Source of the DNA: Endozoicomonas euniceicola
GTDB lineage: Bacteria > Pseudomonadota > Gammaproteobacteria > Pseudomonadales > Endozoicomonadaceae
Direction: 5' to 3'
Assembly: GCF_025562755.1 (NCBI RefSeq)
Contig: NZ_CP103300.1
Location: 3,287,001-3,351,000, forward strand
DNA length: 64,000 nt
The notes under the pieces are model-generated. The model saw nothing but the letters and a program-made list of their open reading frames with translations. It ran no database searches and was not told where the DNA came from. The position numbers were made by a program, and so were the translations under genes. Below, piece after piece: positions 7,390 through 16,002 of the stretch; position 1 is the stretch's first letter; each line of letters opens with the position of its first letter.

Positions 7390-8577
7390 GTGGTAGAGAA
7401 ACCCCATCGACTGTTATTGGTGACACTGCTGATGTTTCCCCAGATTGTGGAAACGATTTATAGCCCGGTATTGCCTGATATTGCTGCTGGCTTTGGTGTC
7501 AGGGTTGAGGAGGCTGCCCAGACACTGTCGGTTTATTTTTTGGCCTTCGCTGTGGGCGTTTTTTTCTGGGGCTATCTTTCTGATCGCATCGGTCGGCGAA
7601 AAGCCATGCTTTATGGTCTGATAGTGTATGGCTGCGGTGCTCTGCTGGCATTATTCACGCATCGTTTTGAATGGTTAATGCTGGCAAGGGTTGTTTCGGC
7701 CTTTGGAGCAGCAGTGGGTTCTGTCGTCACGCAGACCATTCTGCGTGACTGTTATGAGGGGAGTGAACTGGCCGCAATTTTTTCCCTGATGGGGATGGGG
7801 ATTGCCCTCAGTCCGGTGATAGGGCTGGCTAGTGGTGGTTTGCTGGCTGACCGCTTTGGTTATCAAGGTGTTTTTCTGGTGTTGTGTCTCCTGGCGATTC
7901 TTCTCTGGCTGACCTCCCTTAAGTGGTTGCCTGAAACCCACCGCGGTCAGGGGGTACGAGTCAGTTCGAGGGCGGTAGGTCGACGCATGGTTCTGGATAA
8001 ACGACTGTGGGCAAGTATGGCGCTGGTGGCCCTGTTTAACCTGATGGTGTTCAGCTATTACTCTCTGTCGCCTTTTCTTTTTGAAAGCCTGGGGTATGGG
8101 CCGACAGAGTTTGGTTATAGTGGGGTTGTCCTGGCTATAGGTTCGGTAGCAGGCAGTCTGTTGAATAAAAGATTGCTAACCCGATTATCGCCTGATTCGC
8201 TGGTGTTGTTGGCCGCTTTATTGGCTGTGGTCGGGGGAGCTGGTGTCTGGTGTTTGCAGGATACCCTGATGTTCCTGCTGCCAATGGTGCTGGTTATGAT
8301 CAGTTTTGGTATTGCCATTCCTAACATTGTTAGCCAGGCTCTGGTCGATTATCGTCAGGTAGTCGGTACTGCTGGTGCTTTTTTTGGGCTGGGCTATTAC
8401 CTGATGCTGGGAGTTCTGCTGGGCATTGCCGGTCTGGTTCAGAGTATTGGGCTGGTTCTGCTGGTGGCAGGCTTGATTAGCCTGATATTGGCATGGAGAT
8501 CATGCAAGGGTTTCCAGAGAAAGTTCACGGGGAGTTTGAGGGAGCGGGTTTCAGGGCATATCATGCAGGCAGAATAG
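7390..8577 (+). CDS. MFS drug-efflux-type transporter (Bcr/CflA-like)
   Basis: A 395-residue inner-membrane protein with about 12 hydrophobic segments. The motif-A loop GYLSDRIGRRKAMLYG lies between TM2 and TM3 (about residues 59-75). A motif-C-like GMGIALSPVIG is in TM5. The N-terminus PQIVETIYSPVLPDIA matches Bcr/CflA multidrug exporters. It is divergent from, and probably controlled by, the AraC gene. The GTG start at 7390 has an AGGA only two bases upstream, so a start a few codons later is possible. The exported compound cannot be told from sequence. Confidence 0.85.
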   Translation: MVEKPHRLLLVTLLMFPQIVETIYSPVLPDIAAGFGVRVEEAAQTLSVYFLAFAVGVFFWGYLSDRIGRRKAMLYGLIVYGCGALLALFTHRFEWLMLARVVSAFGAAVGSVVTQTILRDCYEGSELAAIFSLMGMGIALSPVIGLASGGLLADRFGYQGVFLVLCLLAILLWLTSLKWLPETHRGQGVRVSSRAVGRRMVLDKRLWASMALVALFNLMVFSYYSLSPFLFESLGYGPTEFGYSGVVLAIGSVAGSLLNKRLLTRLSPDSLVLLAALLAVVGGAGVWCLQDTLMFLLPMVLVMISFGIAIPNIVSQALVDYRQVVGTAGAFFGLGYYLMLGVLLGIAGLVQSIGLVLLVAGLISLILAWRSCKGFQRKFTGSLRERVSGHIMQAE

Positions 8578-8591
8578 AATTGGGACTGTCG

Positions 8592-9569
8592 ATGGAAAAG
8601 TTACTGAACCTGTTGGCTGATGGCCACTTCCACTCCGGGGAAGAGCTGGGAGAAACTCTGGGAGTTAGTCGGGCGGCTGTCTGGAAAAAACTTAAAGCAC
8701 TGGAAGAGCTGGGTCTGTCGCTGGACTCCGTTCGGGGCAAAGGCTATCGCCTTGGAAACGGAGTAGAATTGCTTGACCGGAAAAAGATTGAGGCAGGGTT
8801 GGATGAGTCGCTGTGTCATGCAATAGAGAATCATGCAGTAACACTGCACACCTGCTTCAGCACCGGTTCTACCAATGATCTGGTAAAAGAAGTGAGCGAT
8901 GGTCAACCTGGGCGCATGACATTTTGCCTGGCAGAGCATCAAACCAGTGGTCGGGGCAGGCGAGGCAGAACCTGGGTCAGCCCTTTTGGCTCGACCATTT
9001 CCATGTCTGCAAACTGGAGAATCAGTGAAGGTACTGCTTCACTGGAAGGCCTGAGTCTTGCCGTCGGGCTTGCTGTACTAAAAGCTCTGGAGGCTAATGG
9101 CGCAAGAAACCTTGAGTTGAAATGGCCAAACGATGTGTTGTGGCAAGGAAAAAAACTCAGCGGTATATTGCTTGAGGTGCATGGCGACCCTACGGGGGAA
9201 TGCGATGTCATTATTGGTATTGGTATCAATATAAAGCTCAGTGAAGAACAGAAAAAAGGGATTGGACAGCCGGCTGTTGATCTCTATCAGGTGTGTGGTA
9301 AAGCGGTTAGCCGCAATGCTGTGGTGGCGCAGCTCATTAATACGCTTAGCCACATGCTGGAAGGTTTTTCACACGGTGGCTTTGCTTTGTATAAAGACCA
9401 GTGGAGTGAATACGACGCTTTCAGGGGGCAGGAGGTGAGTGTCGAAGTAACGGGTCGAAAGGAAAAGGGTTTGAATGTCGGAGTTAATGAACAGGGTGGT
9501 TTGCTGATAAAAACGGAAACCGGTGTCAAAGTGTTTAACGGTGGTGAGGTTTCGTTGAGGAAATCATGA
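8592..9569 (+). CDS. birA: Biotin-protein ligase / biotin operon repressor BirA
   Basis: A 325-residue bifunctional protein. Residues 1-60 form a winged helix (GEELGETLGVSRAAVWKKLK). The catalytic domain has the biotinoyl-AMP loop GRGRRGR (120-126), the KWPNDV segment near 177-182 and GKKLSGILLE. A C-terminal SH3-like domain ends in VKVFNGGEVSLR. It activates biotin with ATP, transfers it to carrier proteins and represses bio genes. An upstream in-frame extension to 8493 overlaps the MFS gene and has no homology; the ATG at 8592 starts directly on the HTH. It overlaps coaX by 4 bases. Confidence 0.95.
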   Translation: MEKLLNLLADGHFHSGEELGETLGVSRAAVWKKLKALEELGLSLDSVRGKGYRLGNGVELLDRKKIEAGLDESLCHAIENHAVTLHTCFSTGSTNDLVKEVSDGQPGRMTFCLAEHQTSGRGRRGRTWVSPFGSTISMSANWRISEGTASLEGLSLAVGLAVLKALEANGARNLELKWPNDVLWQGKKLSGILLEVHGDPTGECDVIIGIGINIKLSEEQKKGIGQPAVDLYQVCGKAVSRNAVVAQLINTLSHMLEGFSHGGFALYKDQWSEYDAFRGQEVSVEVTGRKEKGLNVGVNEQGGLLIKTETGVKVFNGGEVSLRKS

Positions 9570-10330
9570 GAACACTTCAGTTCGATGCGGGCAATACCCG
9601 CTTAAAATGGTTGCTGCGGGAAAATGGCCAGCCCGCCAGTTCAGGTTTTTTCTGTAACACGGAGGACTGGGATACAGTACTTCCCGGTTTTCTTGATACA
9701 GTTGGCAGGCTGGATCAGGTGAGTGTTTCCATTGTGTCTGGAAATGAACGATTTGAGCAGATCAAAAAGCATGTCCTGGCGACTCAGACTGTCCCTTTAT
9801 ATAAAGCAGCGGCAAAAAAAGTATCGGCTGGCGTGACCTTGTCTTACGACGAACCTGAAAAACTGGGGGTGGATCGCTGGCTGGCCATGCTGGCTGCCCA
9901 TGCAACCAAAACACAGGACAGTAAAGTCGTTGTCGATTGCGGTACGGCCATCACTATTGATGTACTGGATAAAACCGGGCTGCATCTGGGGGGGTATATT
10001 GTTCCGGGTATTAGCCTTATGAAAAAAACTCTGGCGTCCAATACGGGGAAGCTCAAATATATTGAATCAACCGATAACAATGATCTTACCCTGGGAAGAA
10101 ATATGGTTGATTGTATTCAGCATGGTGCGCTGGCTATGTCGCTGGCGCTGATTGATCGGGTTGTGGCTCAATATCCCGGTTCCCGCGTTATTCTCTCCGG
10201 AGGTGATGGCGGTCAGCTTGAACCGTTAATCGATGTCTATAAAGAAGGAAGGGTGAGTTTAATGCCTGACCTGATAATGGACGGTTTGGAAATAGCAGTC
10301 AGGGAAGAAAGAAAAGGATGCGCTGGATAA
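9566..10330 (+). CDS. coaX: Type III pantothenate kinase CoaX
   Basis: A 254-residue kinase of the ASKHA fold that phosphorylates pantothenate, the first step of coenzyme A synthesis. The N-terminal phosphate loop LQFDAGNTRLKW, the pantothenate-site segment GVDRWLAMLAAH, the DCGTAITIDVL motif, GGYIVPGISLM and the late SGGDGG segment are all present. Its ATG overlaps the birA stop (ATGA), so translation is likely coupled. The birA-coaX-SPOR order is the same as in pseudomonads. Confidence 0.95.
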   Translation: MRTLQFDAGNTRLKWLLRENGQPASSGFFCNTEDWDTVLPGFLDTVGRLDQVSVSIVSGNERFEQIKKHVLATQTVPLYKAAAKKVSAGVTLSYDEPEKLGVDRWLAMLAAHATKTQDSKVVVDCGTAITIDVLDKTGLHLGGYIVPGISLMKKTLASNTGKLKYIESTDNNDLTLGRNMVDCIQHGALAMSLALIDRVVAQYPGSRVILSGGDGGQLEPLIDVYKEGRVSLMPDLIMDGLEIAVREERKGCAG

Positions 10331-11037
10331 TATTGTTACTGCTGCTCATGAATACAGGTTACTTTGCCTGGGGAACTTACCAGCAGTCACAGAGTCGTTA
10401 CGCTAAAGCAGTAGTATCAGAGCCTGAGAAACCTCAGGGAAAACGACTGGTTCTCTGGTCGGAAAGTGGCAAAAACCTTCCTAAATCCGATCTTCTGCCT
10501 GAACCGGTAGAAAGAAGTGAGTATTCTGAGCCAGAGACTGCCCGCAATAGCCAATGCCTTGTTGTGGGGCCCTTCGACTCATCCGCTAAAGCGGATGAAA
10601 TGCAGCAGCGGCTTTTTTCCCTTGGGGTGACCAGCTCAGAGCGATCCGATAATGAAGCAAACAGTTACGACCACTGGGTACATATTCCGCCGCTTGCAGG
10701 CAGGGATGCGGCTATTCGGCTGCTGCGGGAACTCCAGGGCCAGGGGATCGATAGCTTTGTTATTACACAGGGAGAACTGACCAACGGAATATCCCTCGGG
10801 CTTTTCAGTAAAGAAGCTTCGGCTAATAAAGTCAGTAGTCGTTTATTAGCGGCAGGCTATGAAACCCGGATCAAGCGTCTGGCAAGGCAACCGCAAACCT
10901 ACTGGCTGGAACTGGCAGCTAAACAGGCTGATAAAGTGACTGACGCTATGTGGGAAAATTTTGCGAAAGAATACAACGGTCTGAAAGTATTAGAAAAAAG
11001 CTGCAAAGGGATTGCAACCGAACCATCAATTCACTAA
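10318..11037 (+). CDS. SPOR-domain membrane-anchored protein
   Basis: A 239-residue protein with one N-terminal membrane anchor (WIILLLLLMNTGYFAWG), a linker of about 60 residues, and a SPOR-like region. CLVVGPFDSSAKADEMQQRL and the second half GISLGLFSKEASANKVSSRL have the repeat pattern of SPOR domains, which bind denuded glycans in septal peptidoglycan. It overlaps coaX by 13 bases and is probably translated from the same mRNA. Its precise role is not known; neighbours suggest conserved position rather than shared function. Confidence 0.85.
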   Translation: MRWIILLLLLMNTGYFAWGTYQQSQSRYAKAVVSEPEKPQGKRLVLWSESGKNLPKSDLLPEPVERSEYSEPETARNSQCLVVGPFDSSAKADEMQQRLFSLGVTSSERSDNEANSYDHWVHIPPLAGRDAAIRLLRELQGQGIDSFVITQGELTNGISLGLFSKEASANKVSSRLLAAGYETRIKRLARQPQTYWLELAAKQADKVTDAMWENFAKEYNGLKVLEKSCKGIATEPSIH

Positions 11038-11153
11038 TATACGCCTGCGCTTCGGGGACATCCAGGCAAAGCAAGGCAATCAGCTTAACTGGTAAGTAGT
11101 TAGTCGATTGAGTTTTCAAATAACTCACTGAGTTAAACGTTGAAAACAACAGC

Positions 11154-11181
11154 TTGACTTTGAAATGTCGCCGGATACAAT
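11154..11181 (+). promoter_or_regulatory. Sigma-70 promoter of the tRNA-Tyr-Gly-Thr cluster
   Basis: TTGACT, 16-base spacer, TACAAT, ending 12 bases before the tRNA-Tyr gene. The GC-containing stretch after the -10 box would fit a growth-rate-controlled stable-RNA promoter. Confidence 0.75.
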
Positions 11182-11193
11182 AGCGCAGCGTTC

Positions 11194-11277
11194 GGTGGGG
11201 TTCCCGAGCGGCCAAAGGGATCAGACTGTAAATCTGACGCGAAAGCTTCGCTGGTTCGAATCCAGCCCCCACCACCA
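11194..11277 (+). tRNA. tRNA-Tyr (GTA)
   Basis: Acceptor GGTGGGG pairs with CCCCACC before encoded ACCA. The anticodon GTA is at 11228-11230. It has the long variable arm of type II tRNAs and a GGTTCGAATCC T-loop. First gene of the four-tRNA group. Confidence 0.97.
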
Positions 11278-11363
11278 AATTCTTGTCTTCGATCTTGAAA
11301 TCATGGAAGATTGAAGGCTGTGTGAGTATCACAAGATGTGAGTCTCGCTATGCGTTTTATGTT

Positions 11364-11437
<74 letters not shown>

Positions 11438-11481
11438 ATATTAATCTTGTCCGCTTATTAGTTAAGTGCGGTCAGGAAGTT

Positions 11482-11557
<76 letters not shown>

Positions 11558-11564
11558 GAAGCAT

Positions 11565-11602
11565 AGGGGTAGATAGAGGATTTTATCTGCCCCTTATTTT
11601 TA
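11565..11602 (+). terminator. Terminator after tRNA-Thr
   Basis: AGGGGtAGATA pairs with TATCTgCCCCT and is followed by TATTTTTA. It ends the tRNA-Tyr-Gly-Thr transcript where tufB would normally begin. Confidence 0.8.
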
Positions 11603-11629
11603 TGCCTCACAGATCAAAAATAATAACGC

Positions 11630-11658
11630 TTTTCAGATAGGGTATGGTCAATTATAAT
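11630..11658 (+). promoter_or_regulatory. Promoter for tRNA-Trp-secE-nusG
   Basis: TTTTCA, 17-base spacer, perfect TATAAT. It lies 49 bases before the tRNA-Trp gene and just after the preceding terminator, so the secE-nusG unit appears to start here. Confidence 0.65.
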
Positions 11659-11706
11659 TGGTCGGTCCTTGTGTCTAGAAGAGCAAAGTAAGGCGCTCGT
11701 AGATAC

Positions 11707-11782
11707 AGGCCAGTAGTTCAATTGGTAGAGCACCGGTTTCCAAAACCGGCTGTTGGGGGTTCGAGTCCCTCCTGGCCTGCCA
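11707..11782 (+). tRNA. tRNA-Trp (CCA)
   Basis: Acceptor AGGCCAG pairs with CTGGCCT, followed by GCCA. The anticodon CCA is at 11740-11742 in loop TTCCAAA. It is immediately upstream of secE as in pseudomonads, and probably co-transcribed and processed. Confidence 0.97.
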
Positions 11783-11860
11783 TTTCTTGATTCAAGCCTT
11801 CACTCTTTTACCATGTTTACTGTTTTTGGGTGGGGCTTTTCTAGAGAGAAAATCAAACTA

Positions 11861-12232
11861 ATGAGTGGAAAACCAGAAGTGGCGGCTGAAGGTCGTCTTG
11901 ATGGCCTTAAGTGGGGTCTGGTATTTGCCCTGGTCGCTGTTGGCGCTTACGGGAATTATTACTTCTCTGCTGAGTCTATTCTTTACCGCGTTGTAGCCTT
12001 GCTGGCTCTGGGCGCTGTTGCTGGCTATATTGGTCTGCAAACAGTGAAGGGCGGTGCCTTCTGGAACCTCGTTAAAGATGCCAAGGTCGAGATTCGCAAG
12101 GTTGTTTGGCCTACACGCCAGGAAACTGTGCAAACCACGCTGATTGTTGTCGCCGTGGTTATTGTTATGGGTCTCATTTTATGGGCGCTCGATTCTCTGC
12201 TAGGCTGGGCTATCAGCAGCTTGATTGGATAG
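11861..12232 (+). CDS. secE: Preprotein translocase subunit SecE
   Basis: A 123-residue inner-membrane protein with three hydrophobic segments, like the longer gammaproteobacterial SecE. The conserved amphipathic helix and hinge read DAKVEIRKVVWPTRQETVQTT, followed by the essential last TM. SecE clamps the two halves of SecY in the protein-export channel. An in-frame extension to 11753 would run into tRNA-Trp, so the ATG at 11861 after AGAGAGAA is the start. nusG follows 10 bases later. Confidence 0.95.
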   Translation: MSGKPEVAAEGRLDGLKWGLVFALVAVGAYGNYYFSAESILYRVVALLALGAVAGYIGLQTVKGGAFWNLVKDAKVEIRKVVWPTRQETVQTTLIVVAVVIVMGLILWALDSLLGWAISSLIG

Positions 12233-12242
12233 GGAAAGAACT

Positions 12243-12776
12243 ATGGCGAAGCGTTGGTATGTAGTGCATGCCTACTCCGGCTACGAAAAGCAGGTAATGC
12301 GTTCGCTGAAAGAGCGAGTGCAGCGGTTCAGCATGGAGGATCTCTTTGGTGAGATTCTGGTGCCTACCGAAGAAGTAGTCGAGATTCGGAACGGTCAGAA
12401 ACGCAAAAGTGAGCGTAAGTTCTTTCCTGGCTACGTGTTAGTTCAGATGGAAATGAACGACGATAGCTGGCATCTTATTAAAGATACGCCGCGAGTGATG
12501 GGCTTTATTGGCGGCACAGCCGACAAGCCAGCGCCGATCACCGAGAAAGAGGCGGACGCTATTCTTCAGCGTGTTCATGAAGGGGCCGAGAAGCCTCGTC
12601 CGAAGACGCTGTTCGAACCTGGTGAGATGGTTCGTGTTATTGACGGTCCTTTTGCGGACTTCAATGGTGTGGTTGAAGAAGTGAACTATGAAAAGAGTCG
12701 CCTGCATGTGGCGGTAATGATTTTCGGTCGCTCCACACCGGTAGAGCTGGAATTCTCCCAGGTCGAGAAAGTCTGA
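12243..12776 (+). CDS. nusG: Transcription elongation factor NusG
   Basis: A 177-residue protein, the usual length. The NGN domain begins AKRWYVVHAYSGYEKQV and contains FFPGYVLVQMEM. The C-terminal KOW domain has PGEMVRVIDGPFADFNGVVEEV. NusG binds the RNA polymerase clamp to suppress pausing, and its KOW domain contacts Rho or ribosomal protein S10. The start at 12243 gives MAKRWYV, the normal N-terminus. A terminator follows. Confidence 0.97.
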   Translation: MAKRWYVVHAYSGYEKQVMRSLKERVQRFSMEDLFGEILVPTEEVVEIRNGQKRKSERKFFPGYVLVQMEMNDDSWHLIKDTPRVMGFIGGTADKPAPITEKEADAILQRVHEGAEKPRPKTLFEPGEMVRVIDGPFADFNGVVEEVNYEKSRLHVAVMIFGRSTPVELEFSQVEKV

Positions 12777-12795
12777 GAGACAGATTTTTATAATG

Positions 12796-12840
12796 AAACC
12801 CTGCACTGGTTGGTGAATCACCAAACGATGCAGGGTTTTT
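12796..12840 (+). terminator. Terminator after nusG
   Basis: AAACCCTGCA pairs with TGCAGGGTTTTT, with a further internal hairpin of TTGGTGAATCACCAA in the loop. A T-run follows. Some readthrough into rplK is possible, because I see no strong promoter in the 135 bases before rplK. Confidence 0.85.
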
Positions 12841-12975
12841 ATCTAAGGGCATGATTGCGAGCGAGAGCTTCGGATAGTGCCCTGTTAATGGGTAGCTGAA
12901 CTGATTAGCTGAATGATGGGTTGAAATAACCTGCATGGCTATTCATGGAAGCGTTGACCCGATGTAGAGGTTGCA

Positions 12976-13410
12976 ATGGCTAAGAAAGTCGAAGCTTACA
13001 TCAAACTGCAGGTACCTGCAGGTAAAGCTAATCCTTCCCCACCCGTAGGTCCGGCACTGGGTCAGCACGGCGTGAACATCATGGAGTTCTGTAAGGCGTT
13101 TAACGCTAAGACTCAGGAACTCGACGCTGGTATGCCTGTACCCGTTGTGATCACTGTTTACGGTGACCGCAGCTTCACGTTCGAAACCAAGACTCCACCT
13201 GCTTCTGTACTGCTGAAGAAAGTACTGAAGCTGAAGAAAGGTTCTGGCCGTCCTAACACTGAAAAAGTGGGTACTGTTACTCGTGAACAGCTGCTGGAAG
13301 TTGCCAAGATCAAAGAACCTGATCTGACCGCTGCTGACGAAGATGCGGCTATCCGCACTATCGCTGGTTCCGCTCGTTCCATGGGTCTGAATGTGGAAGG
13401 TGTAGAATAA
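12976..13410 (+). CDS. rplK: 50S ribosomal protein L11
   Basis: A 144-residue protein. The N-terminal domain carries the proline-rich PSPPVGPALGQHGVNIMEFC that faces the GTPase-associated centre. The C-terminal domain, ending AIRTIAGSARSMGLNVEG, binds 23S rRNA. L11 is also needed for RelA activation. The stop overlaps the rplA start by one base. Confidence 0.98.
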   Translation: MAKKVEAYIKLQVPAGKANPSPPVGPALGQHGVNIMEFCKAFNAKTQELDAGMPVPVVITVYGDRSFTFETKTPPASVLLKKVLKLKKGSGRPNTEKVGTVTREQLLEVAKIKEPDLTAADEDAAIRTIAGSARSMGLNVEGVE

Positions 13411-14105
13411 TGGCGAAGATGTCCAAGCGCGCAAAAATGATTGCTGAGAAGGTTGAAGCGACCAAGGCTTACTCCTTCGAAGAAGCTGCAAACCTTCTGA
13501 AAGAGGTTTCCAGCGTTAAATTCAAAGAATCTGTAGAAATCGCTGTCAACCTGGGTGTGGATCCTCGTAAATCCGACCAGGTTGTACGTGGCTCTTCTGT
13601 TCTGCCAAACGGTACTGGTAAAGACGTTCGTGTTGCTGTGTTCACACAGGGCGCTAACGCTGAAGCTGCTAAAGCTGCTGGTGCAGACATCATTGGTATG
13701 GACGATCTGGCTGCTCAGGTCAAAGCTGGCGAACTGAACTTCGACGTTGTTATTGCTTCTCCGGACGCAATGCGTGTTGTTGGTCAGCTGGGTCAGATTC
13801 TGGGTCCACGTGGCCTGATGCCTAACCCTAAAGTGGGTACTGTAACGCCTAACGTTGCTGACGCGGTTAAGAACGCTAAAGCAGGTCAGGTTCGTTTCCG
13901 TACTGACAAGAACGGTATCGTTCACGCTGGTATCGGCAAGATCGATTTCGATGCGGCTTCCCTGAAGCAAAACGTTGAAGCGCTGATGGCTGAGCTGAAG
14001 AAGCTGAAGCCTGCTACCAGCAAAGGCGTTTACATGAAGAAGGTTACCCTGTCCTCTACTATGGGCCCGGGTCTGACCATCGACATTGCATCTCTCGAGA
14101 TCTAA
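13410..14105 (+). CDS. rplA: 50S ribosomal protein L1
   Basis: A 231-residue protein with the L1 signature around LMPNPKVGTVTPNVADAV and an RNA-binding N-terminal domain. L1 forms the mobile stalk near the E site. In enterobacteria it represses its own L11-L1 mRNA; whether that holds here was not tested. TAATG overlap with rplK indicates coupled translation. Confidence 0.98.
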   Translation: MAKMSKRAKMIAEKVEATKAYSFEEAANLLKEVSSVKFKESVEIAVNLGVDPRKSDQVVRGSSVLPNGTGKDVRVAVFTQGANAEAAKAAGADIIGMDDLAAQVKAGELNFDVVIASPDAMRVVGQLGQILGPRGLMPNPKVGTVTPNVADAVKNAKAGQVRFRTDKNGIVHAGIGKIDFDAASLKQNVEALMAELKKLKPATSKGVYMKKVTLSSTMGPGLTIDIASLEI

Positions 14106-14194
14106 TTAAGGGCATTTGTCTTTCAGACAGCTGACCTGAGTTGCAGGTGGTCAGAGGAACTGGCTACCCGTAACCCAAAAGACTTTGGGGTCTC

Positions 14195-14439
14195 CGGTTT
14201 CGGAGGTCGTCAAAGATCGTAGGTGCAAAGACCTGTTCCTGCTTGAGTTCAATCGGGTGGGGTTCGTCTAAGGGATGGACAAAAAGGTTGGCGCTTAATT
14301 TCCTGCGTAGACGGTGAACACGGATTTAGAACAATTTTCTGAATTCAGTGACCCATCACCGTATTGTAAGTCCCTGATGCATAGCTTTTATATAGATTGT
14401 ATGCAGCAGGGTTAACTTCGGATATTTGGAGTAAAGCCC
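14195..14439 (+). promoter_or_regulatory. L10 leader (autoregulatory 5' region of rplJL)
   Basis: The 330-base gap between rplA and rplJ holds structured sequence, including CGTAGGTGCAAAGACCTG and CCTGCGTAGACGGTGAAC, which resemble the L10(L12)4-binding leader of enterobacteria. In that system excess L10-L12 complex represses translation of rplJ. Exact boundaries are approximate; a covariance-model search would fix them. Confidence 0.65.
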
Positions 14440-14970
14440 ATGGCGTTAGGACTCGAAGACAAGAAGGCGATTGTCGCCGAAGTCAGCGAGGCTGCACAAA
14501 GCGCTCTGTCGGCTGTTATTGCGGATTACCGTGGTCTGACTGTTGGTCAAATGACCGAACTGCGTAAGCAAGCCCGTGACGGTGGCGTATACCTCAAGGT
14601 TGTACGTAACACTCTGGCTCGCCGTGCAGTTGAAGGCACTGATTTTGAGTGTCTGCAGGACGTCCTGGTAGGTCCAACAGTTCTGGCCTTCTCTCAGGAA
14701 GATCCGGGCGCGGCCGCGCGTCTGATTAAAGACTTCGCTAAAGAGAACAAGGAACTGGAAGTTAAGGCACTGTCCATCTCTGGACAGGTTCTGGGCGCAG
14801 AGCAGATTGATGTTCTGGCTAAGATGCCTACTCTGGACCAGGCTCGCGCAATGCTGATGAGCGTAATGATTGCACCTGTAACCAAGCTGGCACGAACTCT
14901 GAACGAGTTCCCGGCAAGCATTACACGTGTAGTGGCAGCTGTTGCCGACGAGAAGAAGAAAGCCGCTTAA
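14440..14970 (+). CDS. rplJ: 50S ribosomal protein L10
   Basis: A 176-residue protein. The N-terminal rRNA-binding domain starts LGLEDKKAIVAEVSE and contains ADYRGLTVGQMTELRK. The C-terminal helix (MLMSVMIAPVTKLARTLNE) docks dimers of L7/L12, making the base of the stalk. It is preceded by a long leader that probably mediates autoregulation and is followed closely by rplL. Confidence 0.97.
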   Translation: MALGLEDKKAIVAEVSEAAQSALSAVIADYRGLTVGQMTELRKQARDGGVYLKVVRNTLARRAVEGTDFECLQDVLVGPTVLAFSQEDPGAAARLIKDFAKENKELEVKALSISGQVLGAEQIDVLAKMPTLDQARAMLMSVMIAPVTKLARTLNEFPASITRVVAAVADEKKKAA

Positions 14971-15063
14971 TCGTCTTTTTGACTGTTAGAGCTTACTGCT
15001 TTCTCTCGTTTTTAAATGAATTTCGGGGCTTATACCCCAACCCAATTTTTTGGAGATATAGAC

Positions 15064-15438
15064 ATGGCACTGTCTAAAGAAGATATCCTGAATGCAATCG
15101 CTGAAATGTCCGTAATGGACGTTGTTGAGCTGGTTGAAGCAATGGAAGAGAAGTTCGGCGTTTCCGCTGCTGCTGCTGTTGCTGCTGCTCCAGTTGCCGC
15201 TGAAGCTGGCGCTGCTGCTGAAGAAAAGACTGAGTTCGACGTAATCCTGACTGGCGCTGGCGACAAGAAAGTCAACGTAATCAAGGTTGTACGTGCTGCT
15301 ACCGGCCTGGGTCTGAAAGAAGCTAAGGGCATCGTTGACGGCGCTCCAGCTCCTCTGAAAGAAGGCGTGAGCAAGGACGAAGCTGAAGAGCTGAAGAAGC
15401 AACTGGAAGAAGCTGGCGCTTCCGTAGAAGTCAAGTAA
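15064..15438 (+). CDS. rplL: 50S ribosomal protein L7/L12
   Basis: A 124-residue stalk protein. The N-terminal dimerisation part starts ALSKEDILNAIAEMSVMDVV, followed by an Ala-rich hinge at about residues 35-55, and the C-terminal factor-binding domain EFDVILTGAGDKKVNVIKVV. It recruits EF-G, EF-Tu and IF2 to the ribosome. An upstream in-frame start at 15016 would add non-homologous residues; the ATG at 15064 after GGAGAT is correct. Confidence 0.98.
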   Translation: MALSKEDILNAIAEMSVMDVVELVEAMEEKFGVSAAAAVAAAPVAAEAGAAAEEKTEFDVILTGAGDKKVNVIKVVRAATGLGLKEAKGIVDGAPAPLKEGVSKDEAEELKKQLEEAGASVEVK

Positions 15439-15488
15439 TTCTACGTAAAGTTGCATAATCCGGGGTCTATTGCATAATAGTCTCAGGT

Positions 15489-15520
15489 GGGCTGGTGCCT
15501 GAATGGCACCGGCCTTTTTC
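15489..15520 (+). terminator. Attenuator/terminator between rplL and rpoB
   Basis: GCTGGTGCC-tgaat-GGCACCGGCC followed by TTTTT. In enterobacteria a partial terminator at this place lowers rpoBC transcription relative to rplJL. Complete termination here would require a separate rpoB promoter. Confidence 0.8.
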
Positions 15521-16002
15521 CCGTTGTATGAGCTGTATCGTTTTGCTACTTAAAGCAATGATGAGCTCAGGCAGTCATAAATGAAAATATTTCGTCACCG
15601 TTTTTGTGCAGGTTTGTATGAATATTGCGCAAGCGCAGGTGGGGAAATTTTTTTTTATGGCACTAGCTATATCTCGTTGCGAAATAAAGTGACGGAGATA
15701 TAGGTAAAAACCCTGAAAATGATATGGAAGACATGTACACTGGTAGGTTCCGGAGTCGTTCTGGGCGGACAGGTGTACGGTTTGGATCACTTCAGGGGGT
15801 GTCAGTCATGACGACTGGCATTGGTTGCACGAGTGGCGGAAGGTTCAGTTAGCCAGACGCTAAAGCTCATGCAACGGTTTAACGGTTGTTAATCACCGTA
15901 TTCATTGGGTGTCAAAAGGGGGCCACCCGCCCTCATCAAAACCTAGATGGCCAGACCAGACGGTCTGAAGCCAGGACCAGGTGACCAAGCTGGGGAACGC
16001 TG
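15521..16002 (+). other. Long rpoB 5' region with inverted repeats
   Basis: This 480-base stretch before rpoB has no convincing ORF. It holds an inverted repeat CTATATCTC (15667-15675) / GAGATATAG (15695-15703), and a run of T at about 15648-15656. I see no clear -35/-10 pair. It may carry an RNase III processing site or a weak promoter; both are inference from position. Confidence 0.4.

Noticed and set aside
11753..11860. N-terminal extension of SecE
   Set aside because: It starts inside tRNA-Trp and has no homology; the ATG at 11861 is the real start.
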